In this document: positions 1-7,299 of the stretch, piece after piece | Layout: every line of letters begins with the position of its first letter | Numbering within the stretch: the first letter of the stretch is position 1 | Source: an uncultured Christensenella sp. | GTDB taxonomy: Bacteria; Bacillota; Clostridia; Christensenellales; UBA3700 | Assembly: GCA_910578245.1 (NCBI GenBank) | Contig: CAJTPC010000001.1 | Location: 62,001 to 126,000 of the forward strand | Reading direction: 5' to 3' | Length of the DNA: 64,000 nucleotides | Program-made: the position numbers and the translations under genes | The notes under the pieces: model-generated | Database searches by the model: none | The model's input: the letters and a program-made list of their open reading frames with translations, nothing else | What the model was told of the DNA's origin: nothing

Positions 1-221
1 ATAAAGACCGAAAATCGCTTGATAAAGCTATTTGCAAACTTTGGAAAAACCAAATCCTTCCTGCAAAAGAACAGGGATTGTGCGCAACGATTTATACGCA
101 GGTAAGCGACGTGCAGAGCGAAGTCAACGGCATAGTTACTTACGACCGTCAAGTAGTCAAAGTTGACGTAGTTGCGCTTAAAGCGCTTAACGACGAATTA
201 GTAACTAAGTTTTGCAAATAA
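1..221 (+). CDS. C-terminal end of GH2 beta-galactosidase-like protein (5' partial)
   Basis: The open frame enters from the left edge (codons begin at base 3) and stops at TAA 219-221, giving about 72 residues. The stretch GLCATIYTQVSDVQSEVNG followed by TYDR is typical of the end of glycoside hydrolase family 2 catalytic domains (the (CAT)IYTQ.SDVE.E.NGL.TYDR block of beta-galactosidases and beta-glucuronidases). The protein would hydrolyse terminal beta-glycosides, probably plant or host oligosaccharides. The catalytic acids lie outside the window, so the exact substrate cannot be called. The next gene is convergent. Confidence 0.75.
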   Translation, partial: KDRKSLDKAICKLWKNQILPAKEQGLCATIYTQVSDVQSEVNGIVTYDRQVVKVDVVALKALNDELVTKFCK

Positions 222-251
222 ATAATCAATAAATTTACTGATTTAGGTAAA

Positions 252-941
252 TTAGTAACTATTCTTTTCTTCGGCAAACTTTATCTTGCCCTTTACGACC
301 TTGCCGACGGCAAAAGTAAGAGGCATATAAAATGCCGACATTCTTCCCCACTTGATACTCTCTATCTTGCCGTAAGAATTGATACATACCCCGCTGTCTG
401 TAAACTTGCAAAGCACGTATCTTCCGGTCGCGCGCGCAAGAGTTCTTGCGCAAGAAATTCTCTCAACGTCAGAGCAAGAAGAGTTCAGACAAAAGATATA
501 TCTACACCCTTTTAACGCGCCTTGCCAAAGTTGTGGATAACAAATGTCGCTGTCCACGAATACGCATACTTTGCCCCTTGAAGTCATATAAGAGCGCACG
601 GTAGACGAGCCTAAATAACCCTTCGGCGGATTAATCTCATCGCTCACTCCCATGATATGACCGTTGTCAATGACGCCTACGCTATTGAAAATCTTCTCGC
701 CTATCTTTGCGCGCATAGCAACGACAATAATGACGCCTTTGTCTTTACTGTACTCTACTATACCCCTTAAGATACTCGTCCTACCGCCCAGTTCGGCAGG
801 CATATCCACAAGTCCTACAACTTCTCTGGTGAAAAGTAAAATATCATTGGGAGAAATCATCGCGCCGTATTCTTCAACTACTCTATCAAATTCAATGTCG
901 GAAAAACAAAAAATCATACTGCATTTTATGACAACGCGCAA
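252..941 (-). CDS. Nitrilase/carbon-nitrogen hydrolase-like protein
   Basis: About 229 residues with the pattern of the nitrilase superfamily. It has a segment reading DSDICYPQLWQGALKGCRYIF (near residues 131-151), matching the family's catalytic-Cys strand (normally G..ICYDLRFPE), and a following NSS turn. It is shorter than typical family members (260-300 residues), mostly at the N-terminus. The usual catalytic Glu and Lys contexts are weak (FTREVVGL, DEINPPKG), so activity is uncertain. The longest start is a TTG at 941; an ATG at 917 is an alternative, and neither has a convincing Shine-Dalgarno. It is convergent with the beta-galactosidase end. Confidence 0.55.
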   Translation of the reverse strand: MRVVIKCSMIFCFSDIEFDRVVEEYGAMISPNDILLFTREVVGLVDMPAELGGRTSILRGIVEYSKDKGVIIVVAMRAKIGEKIFNSVGVIDNGHIMGVSDEINPPKGYLGSSTVRSYMTSRGKVCVFVDSDICYPQLWQGALKGCRYIFCLNSSCSDVERISCARTLARATGRYVLCKFTDSGVCINSYGKIESIKWGRMSAFYMPLTFAVGKVVKGKIKFAEEKNSY

Positions 942-1016
942 TAAATGGTGAACATTAAAACTATTCTTAATTAAATCTTATACGAGATGTGAAATCGCCT
1001 TTGCAAAATGCAATAA

Positions 1017-1319
1017 TTATTTCATGGATTTTAATATAACTATTAATGCGGCCTTTTGTTCTTTTGTAAGCGTCGATATTTTACGCTGAATCTCCAAATC
1101 AATATCGCTTTTATCCGTCATGCCCTCATCTGCAAAAAATTCCGCTAGCGTTATGCCAAACGCATTGCAAATCGCGCGCAAAGTAGAAATCTTCGGCTCT
1201 GCATTTCTCATATATAAGTTGTTTAGCGTAGACTGCGTAAGCATAGCTTCCATAGCTAGGTAATTTATAGACCATCCGCGCTCTATTCTTAATTTGTCAA
1301 TTTTTTCAAGAACTGTCAT
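1017..1319 (-). CDS. XRE-family (Cro/CI) helix-turn-helix regulator
   Basis: About 100 residues. An HTH_3 domain spans residues 4-62, including LAMEAMLTQSTLNNLYM as the helix-turn-helix and the family's GITLAEFF end. A short C-terminal helix rich in Lys and Glu follows. ATG at 1319 and GTG at 1322 are both possible starts after AAAGGA. It is transcribed divergently from the two small genes at 1460-2213. The intergenic region carries repeated AACTCATTT and GAGTT half sites, so it probably represses itself and them. Confidence 0.85.
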   Translation of the reverse strand: MTVLEKIDKLRIERGWSINYLAMEAMLTQSTLNNLYMRNAEPKISTLRAICNAFGITLAEFFADEGMTDKSDIDLEIQRKISTLTKEQKAALIVILKSMK

Positions 1320-1341
1320 CACTAATTAATCCTTTCCCTTT

Positions 1342-1417
1342 CTAACTCATTTTAACACTAAAAAGAGTTAATTAATAATTCAATATAGTTGACCGCTTAA
1401 CTCATTTGTGTTAGAAT
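1342..1417. promoter_or_regulatory. Divergent promoter/operator region of the XRE gene
   Basis: Rightward promoter TTGACC (1389-1394), 17-base spacer, TAGAAT (1412-1417). An imperfect inverted repeat CTAACTC (1342-1348) / GAGTTAA (1365-1371) and a second TTAACTC at 1397-1403, each followed by ATTT, lie across the spacer. The TTAACTC copy sits between -35 and -10, where a Cro/CI repressor would block the rightward genes. The role as operator is inferred. Confidence 0.55.
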
Positions 1418-1459
1418 AATGATAAGAAATAAATTCCTACTTTGGAAAAGGAGAACAAA

Positions 1460-1783
1460 ATGCTACAATACAAGACAGTTTATATGCCCGGCACTACTAC
1501 TAAAATCAAAAAAAGTGAATGGGACGCAGGATTTTCCAGCGCGCTTTTAGATTCAAGCGTAACTCCCTTCGGACAAAAAATCAGCGATGAGGCAAAGGGC
1601 GGATGGACGCTTCATTCAGTCGTTGCTCTTCCCGTCAACATCACTCGCAAAAAGACTATTATCGAAATGATTTTCGGGTGGATACCTTTGCTTGGTAGTT
1701 GGATATGTCCGCGCCTAAACGAGTGCTATTTGGGAAAAAGCATGGAAGTTATATCGCTTGTTTTTGTAAAAGAGGTGGCATAA
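1460..1783 (+). CDS. Small hypothetical protein
   Basis: 107 residues from ATG 1460, preceded by AAAAGGAG with a 6-base spacing; the TTG at 1442 precedes this ribosome site and is unlikely. It starts MLQYKTVYMPG and has one possible hydrophobic stretch near residues 70-82 (IIEMIFGWIPLLGSW). I do not recognise the family. It is followed one base later by a zinc-ribbon membrane protein and is under the promoter divergent from the XRE gene, so the two probably act together. Confidence 0.6.
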   Translation: MLQYKTVYMPGTTTKIKKSEWDAGFSSALLDSSVTPFGQKISDEAKGGWTLHSVVALPVNITRKKTIIEMIFGWIPLLGSWICPRLNECYLGKSMEVISLVFVKEVA

Positions 1784-1784
1784 A

Positions 1785-2213
1785 ATGGCTACGCTCTGTA
1801 GATTTTGCGCTAAACTTAATATAAGTGACAGATGCGCATTTTGCGGAAACAGGCTTATCGGTACGCAATCGTCAATGACCAATTTGCTGACCTATGATAC
1901 TGAGTTGAGTTCTGAAAACGAATTGCCTAAAGAAGAGAACGATATTGTTGCCACCGTACAATCCTCTCCTATTCAAATTGAACAAAAAAAGTCTAATGCT
2001 TTAGCTATTATAGGATTTGTGTTTTCTTTTTTTGGCGCATATTCTATTTTTGGACTAATACTCAGTATAGTAGGTCTAATTAAGTCCAAAAATCTAGACG
2101 GCAAGGGAAAAGGCTTTTCAATAGCGGGAATAGTGATATCTTTGCTTATGATTGTAACTTGTTTAGCGGTATTATTAACGGTGTTCGTTATTTTACCTGC
2201 CCTAGAGTCTTAG
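1785..2213 (+). CDS. Zinc-ribbon membrane protein (DUF4190-like)
   Basis: 142 residues. The N-terminal CRFC and CAFC pairs (residues 5-21) form a short zinc ribbon. A polar linker follows, then two transmembrane helices (about 71-96 and 109-138) separated by SKNLDGKGKGFSIAGI, the usual inter-helix loop of DUF4190 proteins. The function of the family is not known. It begins one base after the preceding gene ends, so the pair is one transcript. Confidence 0.7.
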   Translation: MATLCRFCAKLNISDRCAFCGNRLIGTQSSMTNLLTYDTELSSENELPKEENDIVATVQSSPIQIEQKKSNALAIIGFVFSFFGAYSIFGLILSIVGLIKSKNLDGKGKGFSIAGIVISLLMIVTCLAVLLTVFVILPALES

Positions 2214-2256
2214 CAAATCTTTAACGATATATAAATTTTGAAATGTATAACGTAAC

Positions 2257-2289
2257 AAAAACTCTTGGATGTATTCTCCAAGAGTTTTT
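2257..2289. terminator. Bidirectional intrinsic terminator
   Basis: 13-base perfect stem AAAAACTCTTGGA / TCCAAGAGTTTTT with a 7-base loop, A-rich on the left and T-rich on the right. It separates the convergent small-gene operon and metA. Confidence 0.85.
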
Positions 2290-2297
2290 ATATATTT

Positions 2298-3203
2298 TTA
2301 ATCCAATCGATACGGCGTAACTTGGTATACGTAATAGTTGAGCCAGTTGTTGAAAAGTAGGTATGCTGTACTGCGCCAAGAAAGATTGATATTATAAAGA
2401 CCGTCGTCCTCAAAATAGTTGACGGGTCTTTGAATATCCAAGCCTTTATCAACGTCGCGCAGGTATTCTTTCTTTAACGTCGTGCGGTCGTATTCGCTGT
2501 GTCCCAAAAAGAAAAATCTCTTATTGTCAACACTCTTGATTACGGCAATACCGCATTCTTTACCGCTTACAAGCGCCTTGAGGTCAGGAATACTTCTCAA
2601 CTTATCCTCGTCTATATCTGTATGACGCGACATAGGAATATACATCTTGTCATTCATACCTTTTAGCAAAGCGTCGTATTTATCTTCCGCATTGACTTCG
2701 TATATGCCGAACAACTTGTTGGCGCGACGGTGTTTATTTATTCCGTAGTGATAGTAAAGCCCCGCTTGCGCTCCCCAACATATATGTATGGTAGACGTGA
2801 CATTGGTATCCGACCACGCCATAATCTCGCTCAGTTCTTTCCAATACGCCACTTCTTCAAAGCCCATATGCTCAACGGGCGCGCCCGTGATTATCATACC
2901 GTCAAAATGCCTGTCTTTTATCTCGTCAAAGACCTTATAGAACTTTTGCATATGGCTTTGAGGAGTATTCTTTGAAGTATAAGTATCCATATTGACAAGC
3001 GTAACGTTGATTTGCAACGACGAATTGCCAAGCAGTCGCATAAGTTGCGTTTCCGTATCGATTTTGGTAGGCATGAGATTGACAATCGCAATCTCTATGG
3101 GTCTTATATCTTGGCTTACCGCCCTCTCATTTGGCATAACAAAGATTTTCTCTTTGGTAAGCACATCGAAAGCCGGTAAGTCCTTTGGTATTACTATTGG
3201 CAT
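2298..3203 (-). CDS. metAA: Homoserine O-acetyltransferase (MetA family)
   Basis: 301 residues, full length for MetA. The catalytic Cys142 (ICWGAQAGLYYHYG), His235 and Glu237 (GHSEYDR) are all present. Residue 111 is Glu in TGAPVEHMG. In characterised MetA enzymes Glu111 marks acetyl-CoA use and Gly111 succinyl-CoA use, so the product should be O-acetylhomoserine for methionine synthesis. AAGGAG lies 6 bases before the ATG. It sits 38 bases downstream of an O-acetylhomoserine sulfhydrylase on the same strand, which supports the acetyl assignment. Confidence 0.93.
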   Translation of the reverse strand: MPIVIPKDLPAFDVLTKEKIFVMPNERAVSQDIRPIEIAIVNLMPTKIDTETQLMRLLGNSSLQINVTLVNMDTYTSKNTPQSHMQKFYKVFDEIKDRHFDGMIITGAPVEHMGFEEVAYWKELSEIMAWSDTNVTSTIHICWGAQAGLYYHYGINKHRRANKLFGIYEVNAEDKYDALLKGMNDKMYIPMSRHTDIDEDKLRSIPDLKALVSGKECGIAVIKSVDNKRFFFLGHSEYDRTTLKKEYLRDVDKGLDIQRPVNYFEDDGLYNINLSWRSTAYLLFNNWLNYYVYQVTPYRLD

Positions 3204-3241
3204 ACTAACTCCTTTTGCAATCTACTTGCAAAACTTTATCT

Positions 3242-4525
3242 TTATTTATCCAGACTGTCCAACGCTTGTTTTACGTCTGCTATGAGATCGTCGATATTCT
3301 CTATTCCCACGGAAAGACGTATGAGCTCAGGCGATACCCCTGCATTGGCAAGTTCTTTGTCGTTCATTTGTCGGTGCGTTGCGCTTGCCGGATGCAGACA
3401 GCAACTGCGCGCGTCTGCGACGTGCGTTTCGATAGCAATTACTTTGAGATGCTTCATCACTTCTTCTGCGGACTTTCTACCGCCCTTGACGCCAAAGCTC
3501 AAAACTCCGCAAGAGCCGTTGGGCAAATACTTCTTGGCAAGTTCGTATCCTTTATCGCCCTTGAGATTTGGGTAAGTTACCCACGCTACTCTCTTGTGGC
3601 TTTGCAAAAATTCAGCCATTTTCAAAGCATTGGAACAATGCCTTTCCATTCTCACCGCAAGGCTCTCCAGTCCGAGGTTGAGTATGTATGCGTTTTGCGG
3701 AGATTGAATCGAGCCTAAATCTCTCATTAGTTGAGCGGTAGCCTTGGTAATAAAAGCTCCGCCAAGTCCAAATCTCTCAGTATAAATTACGCCATGATAG
3801 CTCTCATCCGGAGTGCAAAGACCTGCAAATTTGTCAGGATACTTTGTCCAATCAAACTTACCGCTGTCAATGATTGCTCCGCCTACGCCTGCTCCGTGTC
3901 CGTCCATATACTTGGTCGTGGAATGAGTAACTATGTCGGCGCCCCATTCAAAAGGTCTGCAATTTATGGGCGTAGCAAAAGTATTATCCACAATAAGCGG
4001 TACGCCGTGCGCATGCGCTACCTTAGCAAATCTCTCTATATCGAATACGACGATTGCAGGATTGGCAATAGTTTCACCGAATACCGCCTTTGTATTAGGT
4101 CTGAATGCCTTTTCAAGTTCTTCATCGGAGCAGTCGGGCTTGACGAAAGTAAAGTCGACGCCCATTCTCTTCATAGTGACGGCAAATAGATTGTACGTTC
4201 CGCCGTAAATCGTAGACGATGCTACAATGTGATCCCCGCAACCTGCAATATTGAATATCGCATAGAAATTGGCGGCTTGTCCGGAAGACGTCAACATACC
4301 TGCGCTTCCGCCCTCAAGCTGGCAAATCTTTTGAGCAACGTAATCATTGGTCGGATTTTGAAGACGGGTATAGAAGTACCCGCTCTCCTCAAGGTCGAAC
4401 AGCTTTGCCATCGCCTCGCTTGTATCATACTTAAAAGTCGTACTTTGAATTATAGGCACCTGTCTTGGCTCGCCATTGCCGGGTTTGTATCCGCCTTGTA
4501 TGCATATCGTTTCTATTTTGCTCAT
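3242..4525 (-). CDS. O-acetylhomoserine sulfhydrylase / Cys-Met metabolism PLP enzyme
   Basis: 427 residues from ATG 4525 (AGGAGAAG just upstream); a longer start at 4573 has no ribosome site. A fold-type I PLP enzyme of the Cys/Met metabolism family. It has the YGGTYNLF phosphate loop, the VDNTFATP strand and THSTTKYMDGHG with the Schiff-base Lys. It would form homocysteine from O-acetylhomoserine and sulfide, using the MetA product encoded next door. Family members also include cystathionine gamma-synthase and lyase; the length and neighbour favour the sulfhydrylase. Confidence 0.88.
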   Translation of the reverse strand: MSKIETICIQGGYKPGNGEPRQVPIIQSTTFKYDTSEAMAKLFDLEESGYFYTRLQNPTNDYVAQKICQLEGGSAGMLTSSGQAANFYAIFNIAGCGDHIVASSTIYGGTYNLFAVTMKRMGVDFTFVKPDCSDEELEKAFRPNTKAVFGETIANPAIVVFDIERFAKVAHAHGVPLIVDNTFATPINCRPFEWGADIVTHSTTKYMDGHGAGVGGAIIDSGKFDWTKYPDKFAGLCTPDESYHGVIYTERFGLGGAFITKATAQLMRDLGSIQSPQNAYILNLGLESLAVRMERHCSNALKMAEFLQSHKRVAWVTYPNLKGDKGYELAKKYLPNGSCGVLSFGVKGGRKSAEEVMKHLKVIAIETHVADARSCCLHPASATHRQMNDKELANAGVSPELIRLSVGIENIDDLIADVKQALDSLDK

Positions 4526-4543
4526 TTTGCTTCTCCTATTTAA

Positions 4544-4573
4544 CTTATATTTTATAATGTAAATATTTCTCAA
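4544..4573 (-). promoter_or_regulatory. Possible promoter of the metY-metA operon
   Basis: On the minus strand TTGAGA (4568-4573), 18 bases, then TATAAG (4544-4549), just before the sulfhydrylase start. Only about 100 bases separate this gene from smpB, leaving no room for a SAM riboswitch. Confidence 0.4.
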
Positions 4574-4626
4574 CTTTGCTAAGGTCGTGATGACTTTATA
4601 GATTTATATAACTAATTATAATCCTA

Positions 4627-5085
4627 TTATCGATATTCCTTTACCGCTCTGTCTATCTGTCTTTTTGCTTCTCTGTCTGCGATAGATTTGCGCTTGTCAT
4701 GCAATTCCTTACCCTTGGCAAGTCCTACTTCCACCTTGACTAAGCCTTGGCGGAAATAAATCTTGGTGGGCACTAATGTATACGACTTTTGCGTAACCGC
4801 CCCGCGCAATTTGTCTATCTCTTTTTTGTGCAGAAGCAACTTGCGAGGACGCTTTGCGTCGACGTTGAAATAACTTCCTTTCTCATAAGGCTTGATGTGC
4901 GCGTTCATTAAGAACACTTCTCCGGCTTTGATTATGCAGAAACTGTCCTTTAGATTGACCTGCCCTTGCCTTATGGACTTGACTTCGCAACCGACAAGAG
5001 CAATGCCTGCCTCATAGGTGTCTTCTATGAAGTAATCGAAATATGCTTTTTTGTTGTTGTCGATTATCTTAATTGCGTCAGCCAT
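4627..5085 (-). CDS. smpB: SsrA-binding protein SmpB
   Basis: 152 residues, the normal size. It has the SmpB OB-fold blocks: [24 protein letters not shown] near residues 14-37, then LKDSF, an [12 protein letters not shown] segment, [29 protein letters not shown], and a basic tail. It delivers tmRNA to stalled ribosomes for trans-translation. AAGGAG precedes the ATG by 5 bases. The usual neighbours rnr and ssrA are not adjacent here. Confidence 0.95.
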   Translation of the reverse strand: MADAIKIIDNNKKAYFDYFIEDTYEAGIALVGCEVKSIRQGQVNLKDSFCIIKAGEVFLMNAHIKPYEKGSYFNVDAKRPRKLLLHKKEIDKLRGAVTQKSYTLVPTKIYFRQGLVKVEVGLAKGKELHDKRKSIADREAKRQIDRAVKEYR

Positions 5086-5101
5086 AATTTCTCCTTACGT
5101 C

Positions 5102-5130
5102 ATTATAACATATATGTCATTTCATAACAA
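5102..5130 (-). promoter_or_regulatory. smpB promoter
   Basis: Minus strand TTGTTA (5125-5130), 17 bases, TATAAT (5102-5107), about 20 bases before the ATG. Confidence 0.65.
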
Positions 5131-5159
5131 GTAATATTTTCGTATCTTTGCGTACCCTT

Positions 5160-5345
5160 TGATTGCAACTACTTCTGTTGATACCCCAATATTACTCAAC
5201 ACACCTAAAATGTCGGATTTTGATGCTAATTTTGTTGATGGGTATGGGCTAGTGTACTTTTTGTACACGCCCTATTGCCATCGGCGGAAGTAGCGCAAAA
5301 GACGCCTTTTAGGGCAAATAAATATCGCCCTTGGACGCATCCTCA
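5160..5345. other. Non-coding, strongly structured intergenic segment between secG and smpB
   Basis: No gene is seen here. The segment contains inverted matches: TTGCAACTACTTCTG pairs with CGGAAGTAGCGCAA about 110 bases on, GATACCC with GGGTATG, GTGTAC with GTACAC around a T5 loop, and AGGGC with GCCCT. It could be a folded RNA or a repeat element. It lacks the ends of tmRNA and does not match an RNA family I recognise. Confidence 0.35.
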
Positions 5346-5376
5346 GGCGATTAACTTTGTCATTTTGTAGATACTC

Positions 5377-5673
5377 TTACTTTTGGATATAAGTAATGAA
5401 GAAGAAAAGCGCGAGCACTGCTAAAACTACTGCAAACGCAATCGTCAACTTCTTCAAGATACTTTCCTTTGACCTTGCCTTATTCTTCTTGGCATAAGAG
5501 TCTGTTTCTTGACCGCCGAGGACGCCGATATTTTCATTCTGTGGCTTTTGCATCATTATGACTACTACCTCTGCAATGCCGAGTACTAGACATAACGCCA
5601 ATATTAGCGGGCGAAGCCAGTCTGTTATATTAGGTTGGAAGATTGCCTCTCCCAGCAACATTATATAGTTCAT
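5377..5673 (-). CDS. secG: Protein translocase subunit SecG
   Basis: 98 residues with two transmembrane helices (about 19-42 and 74-95). The loop between them carries the family signature (MMQKPQNENIGVLGG, corresponding to the LLQ...G.GG loop of SecG). It assists SecYE in protein export. A GGAGGT site lies before the ATG. The tail is lysine-rich between the helices, as in Gram-positive SecG. Confidence 0.9.
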   Translation of the reverse strand: MNYIMLLGEAIFQPNITDWLRPLILALCLVLGIAEVVVIMMQKPQNENIGVLGGQETDSYAKKNKARSKESILKKLTIAFAVVLAVLALFFFITYIQK

Positions 5674-5704
5674 TTATTACCTCCGTCGATATGACTGCCA
5701 TAAT

Positions 5705-5733
5705 ATAATAACACATCAATTCTAAAAAGACAA
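5705..5733 (-). promoter_or_regulatory. secG promoter
   Basis: Minus strand TTGTCT (5728-5733), 17 bases, TATTAT (5705-5710). Confidence 0.5.
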
Positions 5734-5813
5734 CGATTTTAACAAAAAATTCTCACATAAAAATTATTGTCCTCATAGTATGGGATATAAGCGTTTTGAG
5801 AAAGGAGTTAAAT

Positions 5814-6308
5814 ATGGAAAACATTAAATGCGCGCTAGACACACCGTACCCACAAGTGAGAGGAACTTGCTCTCATCGCGATTTGAGAATGATTATGGAT
5901 TTGTACTCAGGTCGCGAAGGCGAATTGACGGCAATCACCCAATATCTATATCAACATTACCTCACGGACGGTATTGACGAAAATATGGCAAATATTTTGC
6001 TCAAAATTTCCAAGACGGAAATGATGCATCACTCACTGCTCGGCGAAGCAATCGTCAAAGTAGGCGGCGATCCTATTATGGGCGGTAGTACTTGCTTTTG
6101 GTCAGGGTCTAATCTCAACTATACGCAAAATCCAATTTGCTTCTTACAAAATAATATTTGCGCCGAACAGCAAGCAATTTGCAACTATCGCAGAGTCGCT
6201 TCCTGTATCAATAATGCATCGCTAAGCGAATTGTTTTTGCGTATTGCTCAAGACGAAGAATTACATATAGAAATTTTCAACGACTTGCTTGAACATTTAG
6301 GCAATTAG
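5814..6308 (+). CDS. Ferritin-like di-iron protein
   Basis: 164 residues from the ATG at 5814, which has AAAGGAG upstream; an in-frame TTG at 5796 overlaps that site and is rejected. It is a four-helix ferritin-like domain with ligands in the expected places: Glu37, Glu69-x-x-His72, Glu118, and Glu148-x-x-His151. Several Cys residues (C6, C19, C94, C109, C116, C123, C131) are unusual and may stabilise or bind metal. Relatives include manganese-catalase and spore-coat CotJC-type proteins. The likely role is peroxide or iron handling, but substrate is unknown. It ends 4 bases into the convergent SDR gene. Confidence 0.7.
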   Translation: MENIKCALDTPYPQVRGTCSHRDLRMIMDLYSGREGELTAITQYLYQHYLTDGIDENMANILLKISKTEMMHHSLLGEAIVKVGGDPIMGGSTCFWSGSNLNYTQNPICFLQNNICAEQQAICNYRRVASCINNASLSELFLRIAQDEELHIEIFNDLLEHLGN

Positions 6309-7090
6309 TTTTTCTCCGTCAATCTCTGTTGCTTAAGCCATATTCCCATCATACACTTTTGCGGTAATAACTTGGCTACGATGCGCGACGTCTTGACGTA
6401 AAGTCCGTAGACGGAAATATCTTTTGACTTCTTTGCGTCCTTAATAGCCTTTTTAGCCACTACTTCGGGATAGACTATATGAGGGAATACTCGCGTTCCC
6501 TTTTCGCCCTTGACTATTGCCCTCTCGATAAGTCTGGTCTGCATCCAACCCGGACATACCGCCATAGCGACTACTCCTTTGCTCTTAAGTTCTACGTTTA
6601 GGGCTCTTGTGTAATTGCGAACAAATGCTTTTGTAGATGAGTATATATTTTGATATGGCAAGGGCTGAAATGACGCTTGCGACGCCATGTTTATAATATG
6701 GGCGCCCTTCTCCATATACGGCAGACATATAAGTCCCATAGAAACAAGCGCGTTTACGTTGAGATCTATCATATTTATAGATGTGTATCTGTCTATACCG
6801 CCATAGTCGCAAAACTTGGCGTAGCCTGCGCAGTTGACAAGCCACTTTACGTTGACGTCCTCACTTGAGATAAGCGCTTCGATTATGTCAAGGTTTCTCC
6901 TGTCCGTTAGGTCCATGGAAAATATTCTCACTCGTTCTTTGTCAAATTCTTTGACTTCTTTCAATCTTTCATCATTGCGACTTATCGCCCACATTTCGTC
7001 TATGCCGTCCTCTTTCAAAAGCAAGCCCACAAATTCCTTGCCTATGCCGCTACTTGCGCCCGTGACTATTGCTATGTTCTTCTTATCCAT
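6305..7090 (-). CDS. Short-chain dehydrogenase/reductase
   Basis: 261 residues. It has the nucleotide-binding TGASSGIG at 10-17, NCAG (87-90) and the catalytic YSSTK (Tyr150, Lys154) with Ser137/Ser140 upstream, so the SDR triad is complete. The C-terminus has a short hydrophobic basic region resembling membrane-associated SDRs of the DltE/YqjQ type. The substrate cannot be told. GAGGT precedes the ATG. The 3' end overlaps the convergent ferritin-like gene by 4 bases. Confidence 0.88.
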   Translation of the reverse strand: MDKKNIAIVTGASSGIGKEFVGLLLKEDGIDEMWAISRNDERLKEVKEFDKERVRIFSMDLTDRRNLDIIEALISSEDVNVKWLVNCAGYAKFCDYGGIDRYTSINMIDLNVNALVSMGLICLPYMEKGAHIINMASQASFQPLPYQNIYSSTKAFVRNYTRALNVELKSKGVVAMAVCPGWMQTRLIERAIVKGEKGTRVFPHIVYPEVVAKKAIKDAKKSKDISVYGLYVKTSRIVAKLLPQKCMMGIWLKQQRLTEKN

Positions 7091-7220
7091 AATCTTACCT
7101 CGTAATTTTCTCGATATGATTATTGACGGATAAATAAATTATATCCATAATTTAAGTTGTATTGTATGTCATTTGAGTTTTTTGGCTACGCTTGAGAGAA
7201 CATAAAAATATCGAAATTAT

Positions 7221-7255
7221 AAAATACTCCCTTCTCGTTAAAAAGAAAGGAGTAT
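7221..7255 (-). terminator. Terminator of the phosphoglucomutase gene
   Basis: Minus-strand stem ATACTCCTTTCT / AGAAGGGAGTAT with an 8-base loop followed by TTTTATAATTT, about 45 bases past the stop. Confidence 0.75.
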
Positions 7256-7299
7256 CTGACGACTAATAAGTCAACTCTACTTTAATTATTTGTAAATAA

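Noticed and set aside
3215..3718. Plus-strand frame opposite the sulfhydrylase
   Set aside because: Shadow of a well-supported PLP enzyme gene.
4526..4626. SAM riboswitch upstream of metY-metA
   Set aside because: Only about 100 bases are available, and no P1-P4 pattern is visible.
5086..5376. tmRNA gene next to smpB
   Set aside because: No tRNA-like acceptor and T-arm ends and no CCA on either strand.
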